DNA of 64,000 nucleotides from Paenibacillaceae bacterium (GCA_029256185.1 JAQSYI010000011.1:62001-126000); one strand, 5' to 3'; counted from the stretch's first letter, positions 26,314 to 35,234 are shown. Made by a program: numbers and translations. Notes: generated from the letters alone by a model not told the origin.

Positions 26314-26817
26314 ATGGAGCTTCCTATCATTGGTGATACAGACAGTTCAGAACTTCCCGCGTTCCGTCCCATGAAGGTGGACGATATTGATTTTATCTGT
26401 GAAATTGAACAGGAAGCGTTTCCGACCCCATGGACACCGGGCGCTTTTCATAATGAACTGACTAATAATCATTTTGCCCATTATTTGGTAATGGAAGTGG
26501 ACAATGCGATTGCAGGCTATGCAGGCATGTGGATTATTATGGACGAAGCCCACATAACCAATATTGCGGTGCGGACCGGCTATAGAGGCCGCAAGCTGGG
26601 AGAGAGGCTTCTCCTGGAGCTGCGAAGCCATGCAGGAAAGCACGGTGCCAAACGGATGACGCTGGAGGTCCGGGTGACCAACCGGGTGGCCCAGAATTTA
26701 TACGAGAAGCTGGGTTTTCGCTCCGTGGGGGTGCGCAAAGGATACTATACGGACAATAATGAGGATGCGTTGATCATGTGGGCGGATATACCGGGGGAAC
26801 GGTGGAGGAAATCATGA
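26314..26817 (+). CDS. rimI: Ribosomal protein alanine N-acetyltransferase RimI
   Basis: 167-residue GNAT acetyltransferase. The acetyl-CoA loop is RTGYRGRKLGERLL, and ITNIAV and NLYEKLGFRSVGVRKGYY are typical of RimI, which acetylates the N-terminal alanine of ribosomal protein S18 (and possibly other proteins). Its place between tsaB and tsaD matches Bacillus gene order. It ends in an ATGA overlap with tsaD. Confidence 0.92.
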   Translation: MELPIIGDTDSSELPAFRPMKVDDIDFICEIEQEAFPTPWTPGAFHNELTNNHFAHYLVMEVDNAIAGYAGMWIIMDEAHITNIAVRTGYRGRKLGERLLLELRSHAGKHGAKRMTLEVRVTNRVAQNLYEKLGFRSVGVRKGYYTDNNEDALIMWADIPGERWRKS

Positions 26818-27866
26818 TTGAAGAAAATAAGCAGCAGGAGTCTGCACGGCCGTGTCTCATCCTGGCGATTGAGACAAGCTGTGATGAAACCTCGGCTGCA
26901 GTGGTGGAAGACGGCAGAATCATCCGCTCCAATATTATTTCGAGCCAGATTGAGACTCACAAAAAGTTCGGCGGAGTTGTACCGGAGGTGGCATCCCGGC
27001 AGCATGTGGAGAGCATTACCCGGATTATCGAGGAAGCGGTGGAGCAAGCGGGAATCGCTCTGGAAGATATCAGCGCTGTGGCGGTGACGCAAGGGCCCGG
27101 ACTGGTAGGCTCTCTGCTGGTGGGCTTGGTGGCGGGCAAGGCGCTGGCATGCTCTCTGGGTGTGCCGCTCATCGGCGTGCACCATATAGCCGGGCATATC
27201 TACGCCAACCGCTTCGCCCAGGAGCTGGAGTATCCGTCACTGGCCCTGGTCGTGTCCGGGGGGCACACGGAGCTGGTGGTGCTGGAGGCGCCCGGGAAGT
27301 TTAAGATCATCGGCCGGACCCGGGATGATGCCGTGGGCGAGGCCTACGACAAGGTGGCACGGGCGCTGGGGCTGCCTTATCCCGGCGGTCCCCATATGGA
27401 CCGGCTCGCGCTGTCGGCAGACGGGGCGGTGCAGCTGCCCCGGGCCTGGCTGGAGCCGGATTCCTACGATTTCAGCTTCAGCGGGCTGAAATCGGCGGTA
27501 CTGGCCGCGCTGAATTCGGCGCGGATGAAGGGATTGGACCTTGCCGCCGATCACGTGGCAAGGGGGTTCCAGGACTCCGTCATCGACGTGGTGACGGAGA
27601 AGGCCATGCGCGCCGCACGGGCGTACGGCGCGAAGCAGCTGCTGTTGGCCGGGGGAGTAGCGGCCAACAAGGGCCTGCGCCAAGCGCTGGGCGCGCGATG
27701 CGGGAAGGCACGCCTCCCGCTGATTGCACCGTCGCTTGAGCTGTGCACGGACAACGCGGCCATGATCGGGGCCGCCGCCTATCTCAAGTGGGAGCGCGGT
27801 GAATTCGCTTCCCAGACGCTCAAAGCCGAAGCAGTCCTCTCTTTGGAGGACTGGTCGGTTCAATAG
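26814..27866 (+). CDS. tsaD: tRNA N6-adenosine threonylcarbamoyltransferase TsaD
   Basis: 350 residues, the usual length. ILAIETSCDETSAAVVEDG at the start, the metal-binding HHIAGHIYANRF, SGGHTELVV, and GGVAANKGLR are all conserved in TsaD (Gcp). It transfers the threonylcarbamoyl group to A37 of tRNA, with TsaB and TsaE. Start ATG 26814 follows GGAGGAAA and overlaps the rimI stop; an upstream GTG frame extends to 26778 but has no ribosome site. Last gene of the t6A run. Confidence 0.96.
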   Translation: MIEENKQQESARPCLILAIETSCDETSAAVVEDGRIIRSNIISSQIETHKKFGGVVPEVASRQHVESITRIIEEAVEQAGIALEDISAVAVTQGPGLVGSLLVGLVAGKALACSLGVPLIGVHHIAGHIYANRFAQELEYPSLALVVSGGHTELVVLEAPGKFKIIGRTRDDAVGEAYDKVARALGLPYPGGPHMDRLALSADGAVQLPRAWLEPDSYDFSFSGLKSAVLAALNSARMKGLDLAADHVARGFQDSVIDVVTEKAMRAARAYGAKQLLLAGGVAANKGLRQALGARCGKARLPLIAPSLELCTDNAAMIGAAAYLKWERGEFASQTLKAEAVLSLEDWSVQ

Positions 27867-28024
27867 CGTGTGACCACCGGTCCGGGAGCAGGCAGATGAG
27901 CCGCAATGTACCGGTGCGGCAGAGCCTTGGGGGTAACGGAACCGAGGGAAGGTTACACCATGCTGTGAGTGTCTGCGGCTCCCGAATCGCGCGGTACCTG
28001 CAGTTGGAGCAGCATAAGAAAGTG

Positions 28025-28066
28025 TACACAAGGGCTGTGGATACAATTATCCACAGCCCTTGTGTA
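28025..28066. promoter_or_regulatory. Perfect 19-bp palindrome carrying two DnaA boxes
   Basis: The arms TACACAAGGGCTGTGGATA and TATCCACAGCCCTTGTGTA flank a CAAT loop. Each arm carries a DnaA box half, in opposite orientation. As RNA it would form a strong hairpin after tsaD, so it may act as a terminator as well as a DnaA site. Confidence 0.7.
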
Positions 28067-28166
28067 TAATGTGGATAAGCTCAAGAAATCCTTATGCGGA
28101 CAGGGGGACTTATCCACTTCGCCTAAAGAAGAAGTTATCCACATAATCAACATCTGTTGTGGATAA
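28036..28166. promoter_or_regulatory. DnaA-box cluster between tsaD and the ABC-F gene
   Basis: Six boxes in 131 bp: TGTGGATAC (28036), TTATCCACA (28047), TGTGGATAA (28070), TTATCCACT (28110), TTATCCACA (28135) and TGTGGATAA (28158). Four match TTATCCACA or its complement exactly and two differ at one base. No dnaA or dnaN is near, so this is not an obvious origin. From memory, Bacillus subtilis has a DnaA-box cluster between gcp (tsaD) and ydiF, the same two neighbours, which helps restrain replication initiation. Confidence 0.8.
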
Positions 28167-28282
28167 TGTGTATAGATTGTTTAGGACAACGAAGGATAAA
28201 AACGGAGTTGTCCCCAAACCCAATTATGTTTTTACCTGAGCAGCGCGCTAGTAGATCGGACTTTGTTAAGTTCAAGCAGAAA

Positions 28283-28325
28283 CAGGACTGCCCTGTGATC
28301 CATCGTTGATCACAGGGCAGTCCTG
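28283..28325. repeat. Perfect 18-bp inverted repeat
   Basis: CAGGACTGCCCTGTGATC and GATCACAGGGCAGTCCTG flank a CATCGTT loop. On the minus strand the stem is followed by TTTCTG, on the plus strand by CCTCTAG, so it could terminate transcription from either side only weakly. It lies between the convergent tsaD and ABC-F genes. Confidence 0.75.
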
Positions 28326-28373
28326 CCTCTAGTCTGGTTATATACCAGGTTGAGAATCCTTGCCGCTCACAGC

Positions 28374-28571
28374 GATAACGGAAATTTTTTCCGTTATCGG
28401 GGATGCAACAAGCAAAATGGCCAAATTAACGGAAAAAATTTCCGCTAATTCGGCTAAGTGACTCTTATTGGCCTCTTTTTGCAGCTTTTCGATGAGGTAG
28501 CGGAAAAAATTTCCGCTATTGAAGGCAAAAAAGGCCAAATATCCGGATTAACGGAAAAAATTTCCGTTATC
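28374..28571. repeat. Four-palindrome intergenic element, copy 1
   Basis: Four palindromic units of the type ACGGAAAAAATTTCCGT at 28374-28398, 28425-28449, 28498-28518 and 28547-28571. Measured from the ACG/GCG of each unit the steps are 51, 71 and 51 bp. Half-units follow at about 28611, 28667 and 28719. Copies 2 and 3 are at 34883-35079 and 51763-51958. Confidence 0.85.
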
Positions 28572-28835
28572 GGAGACGGCAACAAGCCATCCCCAGAGGG
28601 CGGGTTAGCTGTAAAATTTCCGTTGCCGCTCGGAGACGAAAACACGTGAAGCGGCCGGGGTAAATGTATTATTTCCGCTAACTCTCGGAGTCGGCAACAA
28701 GTCTAAAGGCCGGGTAACTGTAAAATTTTCCGTTATCACTCAAAGGCGCAACAGGTCCCCAGGCCGGTTACCGAAAAAATCCGGTAATCCGGCTGGAACT
28801 CTATCCCGCAGGAGGCGAGAACGCGGGTGAAAGCC

Positions 28836-28950
28836 GGGGTTGGCCGCATCTCCCTCGGGGCTGACCGCAGCCCCACCCGGAGCTGACCGCAGCCCCAACC
28901 GGGGTTGGCTGTTGCCCCCGAGTTGACAGCAGCCAACTCCGGAGCTGCCC
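28836..28950. repeat. G+C-rich 22-bp tandem repeats
   Basis: About five degenerate units such as GGGGCTGACCGCAGCCCC (plus ACCC) and GGAGCTGACCGCAGCCCC (plus AACC). They lie just after the ABC-F stop codon and contain short hairpins (GGGGCTG / CAGCCCC), which may help stop transcription from that side. Confidence 0.65.
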
Positions 28951-28965
28951 ACTGCCCTTAATGAT

Positions 28966-31005
28966 TCACTCCATTAAAGATTCCCATGCTTCATAAACCT
29001 GACCCAGTTCCTGCTGGCGGGTGTCGATCGCCGCATTCTTCTCTTGTACGGCAATATAATCGTTATAGACATCCGGCAAGGTAAGCTCCTCCTCCAACCG
29101 GGCAATCTCTCCCTCCAGACGGGCGATTTCCTGCTCCAGCTGTTCGACCCGCCGCTGGCGGCTGCGTTCCTCCCGCTTGGCCAGCTTGTCGGCTTGATAG
29201 CTGCTGCCGCTCACGGGACTCCCGCCTTTTTGACCGCCCGGGATTGCACCAGACGCGGCTGGGGACGGAGACCCTGAACCCACCCCGCTGTTGGCGGTTC
29301 CCGCCGGACGCTGGCCGGTGCTGCCAGGCCGGCCGGCCGTTTTGGCGCTCCCGGCTGTCTCCTCTGCCACTGCCTCCGCCAGCTCCAGCTTCTTCTCCAG
29401 ATAGTCGTCGTAGTTGCCAAGGAAAGCGGTAAGCCCGTCATGGGACAGTTCCAGCACCCGCTCGGCCATTTTGTTGAGGAAATAGCGGTCGTGGGAAATG
29501 AAGAGCAGCGTGCCTTCGTAGTCCATCAAGGCAGATTCCAGCACTTCCTTGCTGAACAGGTCCAGATGGTTGGTAGGTTCGTCGAGAATCAGCATGTTGG
29601 AGTTCTGCAGCATCAGCTTGGCCAGAGAGACACGGGCTTTCTCCCCGCCGCTCAGAGAGGATACCCGCTTGAACACATCCTCGCCGCTGAACAGGAAATT
29701 GCCCAGCACGGTCCGGATCCTTGCTTCCTCCAGATGGGGGTACTGGTTCCACACTTCGTCCAGCACCGTATTGGACGGCGTCAAACCGGACTGCTCCTGG
29801 TCATAATAGCCGATCTGCACATGAGTTCCCCAGCGGTATGTGCCGGTTGTTGGCTTAAGCTGTCCGGTTAATATCTTGAACAGGCTTGACTTGCCGATGC
29901 CGTTAGGTCCGATAAGGGCTGCTGTGTCGCCGCGGGACAACTGAAAACTCACTTGGGCGAACAGCATGCTTTTGCCCCCGTCATAGGACAAGGCCAAACG
30001 GGACGCCTCCAGCACATCCCGGCCGGATTGCTGGGCCACCTCGAAGGAAAAGGCTGCCCGCTTCAGGTCTCCCATCGGTTTGTCCAGACGGTCCATCTTC
30101 TCCAGCGCCTTGCGGCGGCTCTGGGCGCGCTTGGTGGTGGAGGCCCGTACAATGTTTTTCTGGACAAAATCCTCCATGCGCGAGATCTCATCCTGCTGCT
30201 TCTCATATTGTTTCATGCGAATTTCATATTCTGCTGCTTTAAGTTCCACAAAACGGGTATAGTTTCCTGTATACCGCACGGACTGATGGCGCTCGATCTC
30301 ATAGATGGCCGTTACCAAGGCATCCAGAAAATACCGGTCATGAGAAACAACCAGGATGGCGCCCGGATAAGATCGCAGATAACCTTCCAGCCAGGTCAAG
30401 GTAGGAATATCCAGATGGTTGGTAGGTTCGTCCAGCATAAGCACATCCGGCTCCATCAGCAGCATCTTGGCCAGCGCCAGTCTGGTCCGTTGTCCTCCGC
30501 TCAAGGTGGAGATCACCGTATCATTGGCAAAACCGCCGAAGCCCATTCCCGTCAGGATGCTGCGGATCCGCGATTCAATGCTGTACCCGCCCTTTTCCTT
30601 GAACAGCTCGGACTTGTGGGCGTACTGGTGCAGCAGATTGTCATAAGCCCGCTCATCATTGTGGAGCTTGGGATCGGCCATTGCGGCTTCCATCCCTCTG
30701 AGCTCCCGCTCCATCTCCAACAGGGGTTCAAATACTTCCAGCATTTCCGCCCAGATGGTGCGGTTCGTATCCAATCCGCTGTTTTGCGCCAGATATCCGA
30801 CACGAACCTCCTTGCTTTTATAGATCTCTCCGCTGTCATATGACATTTCCCCGGAAATAATCTGCAATAGCGTGGATTTCCCCGCTCCGTTGACACCAAC
30901 TAACCCTATTCGCTCGCGGTCCTGCACTTGCAATGATATATTCGACAGCACCGGTGTGGTACCGTAGCTTTTATTGATATTCGAGGCCTGAAGCAAGATG
31001 GCCAT
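28966..31005 (-). CDS. ydiF: ABC-F family ATPase (YdiF-like)
   Basis: 679 residues, soluble, no membrane spans. Two ATPase domains: Walker A GVNGAGKST and GPNGIGKSS, signatures LSGGQRTRLALAKM and LSGGEKARVSLAKL, each followed by LDEPTNHLD. The C-terminal region is a Gly/Ser/Pro-rich linker and a coiled coil (RRVEQLEQEIARLEGEIARL). ABC-F proteins act on the ribosome (translation factor or antibiotic protection type), not in transport. Start ATG 31005 after GAGGGGAAA; the open frame continues upstream to 31077 without a ribosome site. Position next to tsaD matches ydiF of Bacillus. Confidence 0.93.
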   Translation of the reverse strand: MAILLQASNINKSYGTTPVLSNISLQVQDRERIGLVGVNGAGKSTLLQIISGEMSYDSGEIYKSKEVRVGYLAQNSGLDTNRTIWAEMLEVFEPLLEMERELRGMEAAMADPKLHNDERAYDNLLHQYAHKSELFKEKGGYSIESRIRSILTGMGFGGFANDTVISTLSGGQRTRLALAKMLLMEPDVLMLDEPTNHLDIPTLTWLEGYLRSYPGAILVVSHDRYFLDALVTAIYEIERHQSVRYTGNYTRFVELKAAEYEIRMKQYEKQQDEISRMEDFVQKNIVRASTTKRAQSRRKALEKMDRLDKPMGDLKRAAFSFEVAQQSGRDVLEASRLALSYDGGKSMLFAQVSFQLSRGDTAALIGPNGIGKSSLFKILTGQLKPTTGTYRWGTHVQIGYYDQEQSGLTPSNTVLDEVWNQYPHLEEARIRTVLGNFLFSGEDVFKRVSSLSGGEKARVSLAKLMLQNSNMLILDEPTNHLDLFSKEVLESALMDYEGTLLFISHDRYFLNKMAERVLELSHDGLTAFLGNYDDYLEKKLELAEAVAEETAGSAKTAGRPGSTGQRPAGTANSGVGSGSPSPAASGAIPGGQKGGSPVSGSSYQADKLAKREERSRQRRVEQLEQEIARLEGEIARLEEELTLPDVYNDYIAVQEKNAAIDTRQQELGQVYEAWESLME

Positions 31006-31273
31006 AACCAATTTCCCCTCCGAATCGAATGCATTCCAGCCGGCTGCTGTATGTTTGGAACGGTTTTTGTAAAACACCGCCGTTTCTTAGTGTACCATAT
31101 CCGCACGTCTTCCTCACTACGCAGTACGATTATAACGGAATATTACTGTTTTCTCCCGTTCCCTTTCCTTGCAAGCACATACCAAGCACATCCGCTTGAA
31201 AGCAAATCCGGATTTTTTTCAATGATGGAATAATGTGTTACAATAGGCATATATGAAGGAGTGCATAGCGGGC

Positions 31274-31882
31274 ATGATCCATGATAAAAAGCGGCTGCGC
31301 CAGCTGGCGCTCAACCGGCGGGAGCAGTTGGACGGGGAAGCAAGAAGGGTCAAATCGGAAATTATCTGCAGCAGCTTGATCACGCTTCTGAAGAAGCTGC
31401 CGCTGGATGAGCCGGGCAATCTATGCACGTACATGCCTTTTGGCCATGAAGTGAATATCCTCCCTGTCGCAGAGTGGTGCTGGCAGCGCGGGCTTGCCGT
31501 AGCGGTTCCCAAAACCATCCGCCAGCCCCGGATGCTCCGTCTTCATCTGATCGGGAGCAAAGAGCTGTTGGAACCTGGCTTGTGGGGCATACCTGAGCCG
31601 GTTGAAGCGGCCCCGGTTGCGGATTTCCGGCGGATAAAAGCCGTATTGGTTCCCGGTGTGGCGTTTGATGCCCGTGGAGGAAGGCTGGGTTACGGCGGCG
31701 GCTATTATGACAGGCTGTTCGGGCATTGGCGCAGTGAGGGGGTACACCCGCTTAAGCTTGCCCCGGCTTTTCATATTCAGATGGAGGAGGCCGTTCCCGT
31801 AGAATTCCATGATGAGCGGATGGATGCCGTTATAACGGAAGCGGCCCGGTATGAGATCAATTGGAGCGGAGGCTTGAGATGA
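31274..31882 (+). CDS. yqgN: 5-formyltetrahydrofolate cyclo-ligase
   Basis: About 202 residues. Converts 5-formyl-THF to 5,10-methenyl-THF with ATP. Motifs: an N-terminal Lys/Arg stretch ([13 protein letters not shown]), YMPFGHEVN, and the glycine loop [11 protein letters not shown]. Start ATG 31274 was chosen because AAGGAG lies 12 bp ahead; ATG 31253 is in frame but has nothing before it. It overlaps moaC by ATGA. Confidence 0.92.
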   Translation: MIHDKKRLRQLALNRREQLDGEARRVKSEIICSSLITLLKKLPLDEPGNLCTYMPFGHEVNILPVAEWCWQRGLAVAVPKTIRQPRMLRLHLIGSKELLEPGLWGIPEPVEAAPVADFRRIKAVLVPGVAFDARGGRLGYGGGYYDRLFGHWRSEGVHPLKLAPAFHIQMEEAVPVEFHDERMDAVITEAARYEINWSGGLR

Positions 31883-32361
31883 CCCCCAGCAAGGACGGAT
31901 TCACTCATTTCAATAAACAGGGCAGAGCGAATATGGTGGATGTATCCGATAAGGAAGCTACCAGGAGGGTTGCCTCGGCACAGACAACGGTGCGGATGCT
32001 GCCTGAAACGCTGACCCTGATCAGGAGCGGCGGCATGGCCAAGGGGGATGTGCTGGCAGTAGCCCAAATCGCCGGTATCATGGGTGCGAAGAAAACCTCC
32101 GAGTGGATTCCCCTGTGTCATCCGCTGGCATTGACCGGGGTGGACATCACCTTCTCCGATAACAGCAACGACGAACTTTACATAGAAGCAACAGTTAAGA
32201 TAACCGGCAAGACCGGGGTGGAGATGGAGGCGCTGACCGCTGTATCCGCCGCTGCCCTCACGGTTTATGATATGTGCAAGGCGGTTGACCGGGCGATGGA
32301 AATCGGACCTACCAGGCTGATGGAGAAACGCGGGGGCAAAAGCGGCGATTATGAGCGGTAG
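31879..32361 (+). CDS. moaC: Cyclic pyranopterin monophosphate synthase MoaC
   Basis: 160 residues. Makes cyclic pyranopterin monophosphate from the MoaA product in molybdenum cofactor synthesis. [32 protein letters not shown], and [13 protein letters not shown] are the MoaC signatures. Start ATG 31879 follows GGAGG and overlaps the previous stop. Confidence 0.95.
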   Translation: MTPSKDGFTHFNKQGRANMVDVSDKEATRRVASAQTTVRMLPETLTLIRSGGMAKGDVLAVAQIAGIMGAKKTSEWIPLCHPLALTGVDITFSDNSNDELYIEATVKITGKTGVEMEALTAVSAAALTVYDMCKAVDRAMEIGPTRLMEKRGGKSGDYER

Positions 32362-32456
32362 CGGTCTTGCTGGCAGGACGCAGGAAATCCGGTCTTTGTT
32401 TTTAGAACAACGGTTGATGTAAATAGAAAACGGGTCCGTGGAGAGGAGCGGCTATT

Positions 32457-32951
32457 GTGGGTTTCAGAGTGGGAATATTGGCTACAAGCGACCGGGGAGC
32501 CAGAGGAGAAAGAGAGCATACCAGCGCTCAGGTCATCCGCGAACTGGTAGAAGAGGAACTGATGGGAGAGATCGTGGAATTCAGGATTGTGCCTGATGAG
32601 AAGCCGGAGATTATGGCGGCGTTGATCGAGATGACGGATTACTATCGGGCCAATCTGATTATTACCACTGGTGGAATCGGACTGAAGCCCCGAGATGTGA
32701 CGCCGGAGGCCACGCTGGAGGTTATTGACCGCCCCGCCCCCGGTTTCGCTGATGCGATCCGGATTGCCATGCTGAACAAGGAGCTGCCGCAGGCATTATG
32801 CATGCGCGGAGTCTCCGGATTGCGCGGACAGACGCTGATCATGAATCTGCCCGCTGACCCGAAGGGAGTTCACGAGGGTATGGAGGCCATTATGGGGTTT
32901 CTGCCTGACGCATTGCTGCAGCTTGAAGGAAGGGAAGCGGAGGAAGACTGA
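32457..32951 (+). CDS. mogA: Molybdopterin adenylyltransferase (MogA/MoaB family)
   Basis: 164 residues. TTGGIGLKPRDVTPEAT is the conserved substrate loop; MRGVSGLRGQTLIMNLPADP followed by KG is the second family motif. It likely adenylylates molybdopterin before metal insertion. Start is GTG 32457 with GAGAGGAG upstream. It follows moaC and precedes tatA, a link that makes sense because molybdoenzymes are common Tat substrates. Confidence 0.9.
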   Translation: MGFRVGILATSDRGARGEREHTSAQVIRELVEEELMGEIVEFRIVPDEKPEIMAALIEMTDYYRANLIITTGGIGLKPRDVTPEATLEVIDRPAPGFADAIRIAMLNKELPQALCMRGVSGLRGQTLIMNLPADPKGVHEGMEAIMGFLPDALLQLEGREAEED

Positions 32952-33012
32952 GCGGAGCGGGCATGAACGAAAGCGGCAGTATGACCATTATGTTCAAAGA
33001 GGAGATGGGCCC

Positions 33013-33237
33013 ATGTTTAACGGGATTGGCGGGACCGGCATTGTTTTGATTATTTTGGTGGCGTTGCTTCTCTTCGGGCCGAGCAAGCTGCCCGAGCTTG
33101 GCCGCGCCTTCGGACGCACGCTCCGTGAATTCAAGGACGGAGCCAAGGACATCATGGATGACGAGCCGAAGCAGCGCAAGGAGGTCCGGGAGGAAGCTGG
33201 CAGGGGACAAGAGTCCGACAGGCTGAAGGACAGCTAG
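33013..33237 (+). CDS. tatA: Twin-arginine translocase subunit TatA
   Basis: 74 residues. One N-terminal membrane span (GTGIVLIILVALLLFGPSKL), the FGPSKLPELGRAFG hinge, then an amphipathic helix and a charged tail. TatA oligomers form the protein-conducting part of the Tat system for folded proteins. Start ATG 33013 after GAGGAG. tatC follows 69 bp downstream, making a minimal TatA-TatC pair. Confidence 0.95.
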   Translation: MFNGIGGTGIVLIILVALLLFGPSKLPELGRAFGRTLREFKDGAKDIMDDEPKQRKEVREEAGRGQESDRLKDS

Positions 33238-33306
33238 TATTGCCGAACTGCCGCTTGATGCACAATCGGGATTGATGCAAGTAATGACAGTCGGGCAGGT
33301 GTTGCT

Positions 33307-34083
33307 ATGGAAGACGGGGATATGGGTCTGATGGAGCATATCTCGGAGCTGCGCAAGCGGGTGATCGCCGTGCTGGCGGTTCTGGTCATCACCATGACAG
33401 GGGGGTTATTCTTAGCTTCGTATGTTATTAAGTACCTTAAGAATACCGCTCCGGCCAAGGATCTTACCTGGAATGCCATTTCCCTGTGGGATGGGATCAA
33501 CGTATACATGCAGTTTGCATTCGTTCTTGCTCTTGTTGTGACACTGCCCTTTACCATGTATCAGCTGTGGGCTTTTGTCAAACCCGGCTTGAAGACGAAT
33601 GAACAGAAAGCCGCGCTGCGGTTCGTGCCGTTATCTGCTTTACTGTTTCTGGCAGGCCTGGCATTTTCCTACGGAGTCGTGTTCAAGATGGCGGTCTACT
33701 TTACCTCCAAGGTGAACCGGGGATTGGGGCTGACGGAGATCTATGGTGTACGGCAATATTTCAGCTTCATGTTCAACATCATTCTTCCTGTATCCTTGCT
33801 GTTCGAGCTGCCGGTTCTGATCATGTTTCTTACCCAGCTGAAGCTGGTGAACCCGGCGCGGCTTAAGAAGCTGCGCCGTTATGCTTATCTGGCTCTCGTG
33901 GTGGTTGCCACTGCCATCACTCCGCCTGATTTTATCTCGGATCTGCTGGTAGCCGTTCCCCTTATTGCCCTGTATGAATTCAGCATTATGCTGTCTGCAA
34001 GGGTGTACCGCAAACAATTGGCCAAGGAAAAGCAGTGGGAAGAAGAGTTTTACGGAAAGAAGAACGGCGGGGAGACGGCTTAA
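33307..34083 (+). CDS. tatC: Twin-arginine translocase subunit TatC
   Basis: 258 residues with six predicted membrane spans. MEHISELRKRV at the N-terminus, FTMYQLWAFVKPGL, and VVVATAITPPD near the end are conserved TatC motifs. It recognises twin-arginine signal peptides. The ribosome site is weak (CAGGTG). Confidence 0.95.
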   Translation: MEDGDMGLMEHISELRKRVIAVLAVLVITMTGGLFLASYVIKYLKNTAPAKDLTWNAISLWDGINVYMQFAFVLALVVTLPFTMYQLWAFVKPGLKTNEQKAALRFVPLSALLFLAGLAFSYGVVFKMAVYFTSKVNRGLGLTEIYGVRQYFSFMFNIILPVSLLFELPVLIMFLTQLKLVNPARLKKLRRYAYLALVVVATAITPPDFISDLLVAVPLIALYEFSIMLSARVYRKQLAKEKQWEEEFYGKKNGGETA

Positions 34084-34185
34084 ACGCTTGTTGCGCTCTG
34101 TGAACTCCTGTACAATCTTTTATTGTAGGCCGATATTGGCAAGTCAGTTTTAGCTGACTCACAAAACTTCCAGGAGGCGGTAATA

Positions 34186-34779
34186 ATGGCATTTACTTTG
34201 CAATTGGGAGAGCAGGCCCCTAATTTCTCACTTCCGGCAACGGACGGCAGCACGTATTCTCTTCAGGACTTTTCCAGCGCCAAGGTATTGGTTGTTTTCT
34301 TTACCTGCAATCATTGTCCGTTTGTCGTCGGTTCTGATGAAGTAACCCGCAGTACAGCACTCAAGTATCTTGACCAAGGCGTGGCCTTCGTCGGCATCAA
34401 TGCCAACAGCGAAGTGACCAAGCCGGATGATTCCTTCGATCATATGGTGAAGCGGATGGAGGAGCAGCAATTCCCCTGGACGTATCTTCGCGACAAGAAC
34501 CAGTCTGTGGCCAAAGCATACGGAGCGCTGCGCACCCCGCACTTCTATGTATTCGACCAGGACCGCAAGCTGGTCTACTCCGGCCGTGGCATCGATAATC
34601 CCCGGGAGTCGGCCAAAGCAACCGTCAATGATTTGGACCGGGCTTTAGCCCAGCATCTGGCCGGGGAGCCGGTAGCAGTACCGCTTACCAATCCTATCGG
34701 CTGCAATGTGAAATGGGAAGGGCAGGATGAGCACTGGATGCCGGCTGATGCCTGCGATCTTGTGCCGCAAAACCGGTAG
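34186..34779 (+). CDS. Thioredoxin-fold protein (AhpC/TSA-like, CxxC)
   Basis: 197 residues, no signal peptide. [12 protein letters not shown] carries a redox-type CNHC motif at the usual place of the thioredoxin fold, and [20 protein letters not shown] is the cis-Pro strand. Proteins of this kind are described as thioredoxin-family/peroxiredoxin-like; the exact partner is unknown. Start ATG 34186 follows AGGAGG. A terminator follows. Confidence 0.85.
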   Translation: MAFTLQLGEQAPNFSLPATDGSTYSLQDFSSAKVLVVFFTCNHCPFVVGSDEVTRSTALKYLDQGVAFVGINANSEVTKPDDSFDHMVKRMEEQQFPWTYLRDKNQSVAKAYGALRTPHFYVFDQDRKLVYSGRGIDNPRESAKATVNDLDRALAQHLAGEPVAVPLTNPIGCNVKWEGQDEHWMPADACDLVPQNR

Positions 34780-34792
34780 CCAATAATAAGAG

Positions 34793-34827
34793 GAACGCCG
34801 CTTCATTCTGAGGCAGGCGTTCTTTTT
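34793..34827 (+). terminator. Intrinsic terminator
   Basis: GAACGCC (34793-34799) pairs with GGCGTTC (34816-34822), with inner pairs CTTCA/TGAGG, followed by TTTTT. It ends the transcript of the thioredoxin-fold gene. Confidence 0.85.
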
Positions 34828-34882
34828 CTAGGAGTCTCAGAGCTTCATGCCGATGTGCGGCAATAAAGACAATTAGGATGAC

Positions 34883-35079
34883 ATAGCGGAAAAAATTTCC
34901 GTTATCAGGAGGTTTTTCGGTAATTACCGAGATTTAACGGAAAAAATTTCCGTTAACACCTTCGAAACCAGGTTCAAATGCCTGTATCAAGGGGATCAGG
35001 AGGAAATAGCGGAAATATTTTCCGCTAAACATACGAGTGAAGAAGAATTTGCCGGAATAACGGAAAAAATTTCCGTTAT
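34883..35079. repeat. Four-palindrome intergenic element, copy 2
   Basis: Units at 34883-34905, 34934-34956, 35006-35028 and 35057-35079; steps from ACG/GCG to ACG/GCG are 51, 72 and 51 bp. The plus strand is open across all four units and would read LTEKISV-like words at 17-, 24- and 17-codon steps, but there is no start codon with a ribosome site. Confidence 0.88.
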
Positions 35080-35166
35080 GAACAAGGGAGCGGGGGCGGG
35101 ACACATTCTCACGGAAAACACCTGTTGCACGCTTACGAAGGAAGAGCGCTGATGTCGGTTAACCAA

Positions 35167-35225
35167 GGGCGTGTCTGGAAACTAGCTTGAGGGCATCTTT
35201 CCCCACGGAGTTTGCAGACATGCCC
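35167..35225. repeat. Long hairpin with 17-bp arms
   Basis: GGGCGTGTCTGGAAACT pairs with AGTTTGCAGACATGCCC (15 of 17). The loop is 25 nt. It lies directly before another long hairpin at 35235-35321, in the non-coding stretch ahead of groES. Confidence 0.7.
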
Positions 35226-35234
35226 TAAGAGACT

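Noticed and set aside
28036-28166. Chromosome origin at the DnaA-box cluster
   Set aside because: No dnaA, dnaN or clear AT-rich unwinding element is adjacent, and the genes around are the tsaD and ABC-F pair known to flank a non-origin cluster in Bacillus.
30000-30850. 296-codon plus-strand frame opposite the ABC-F gene
   Set aside because: Antisense shadow of two well-conserved ATPase domains.
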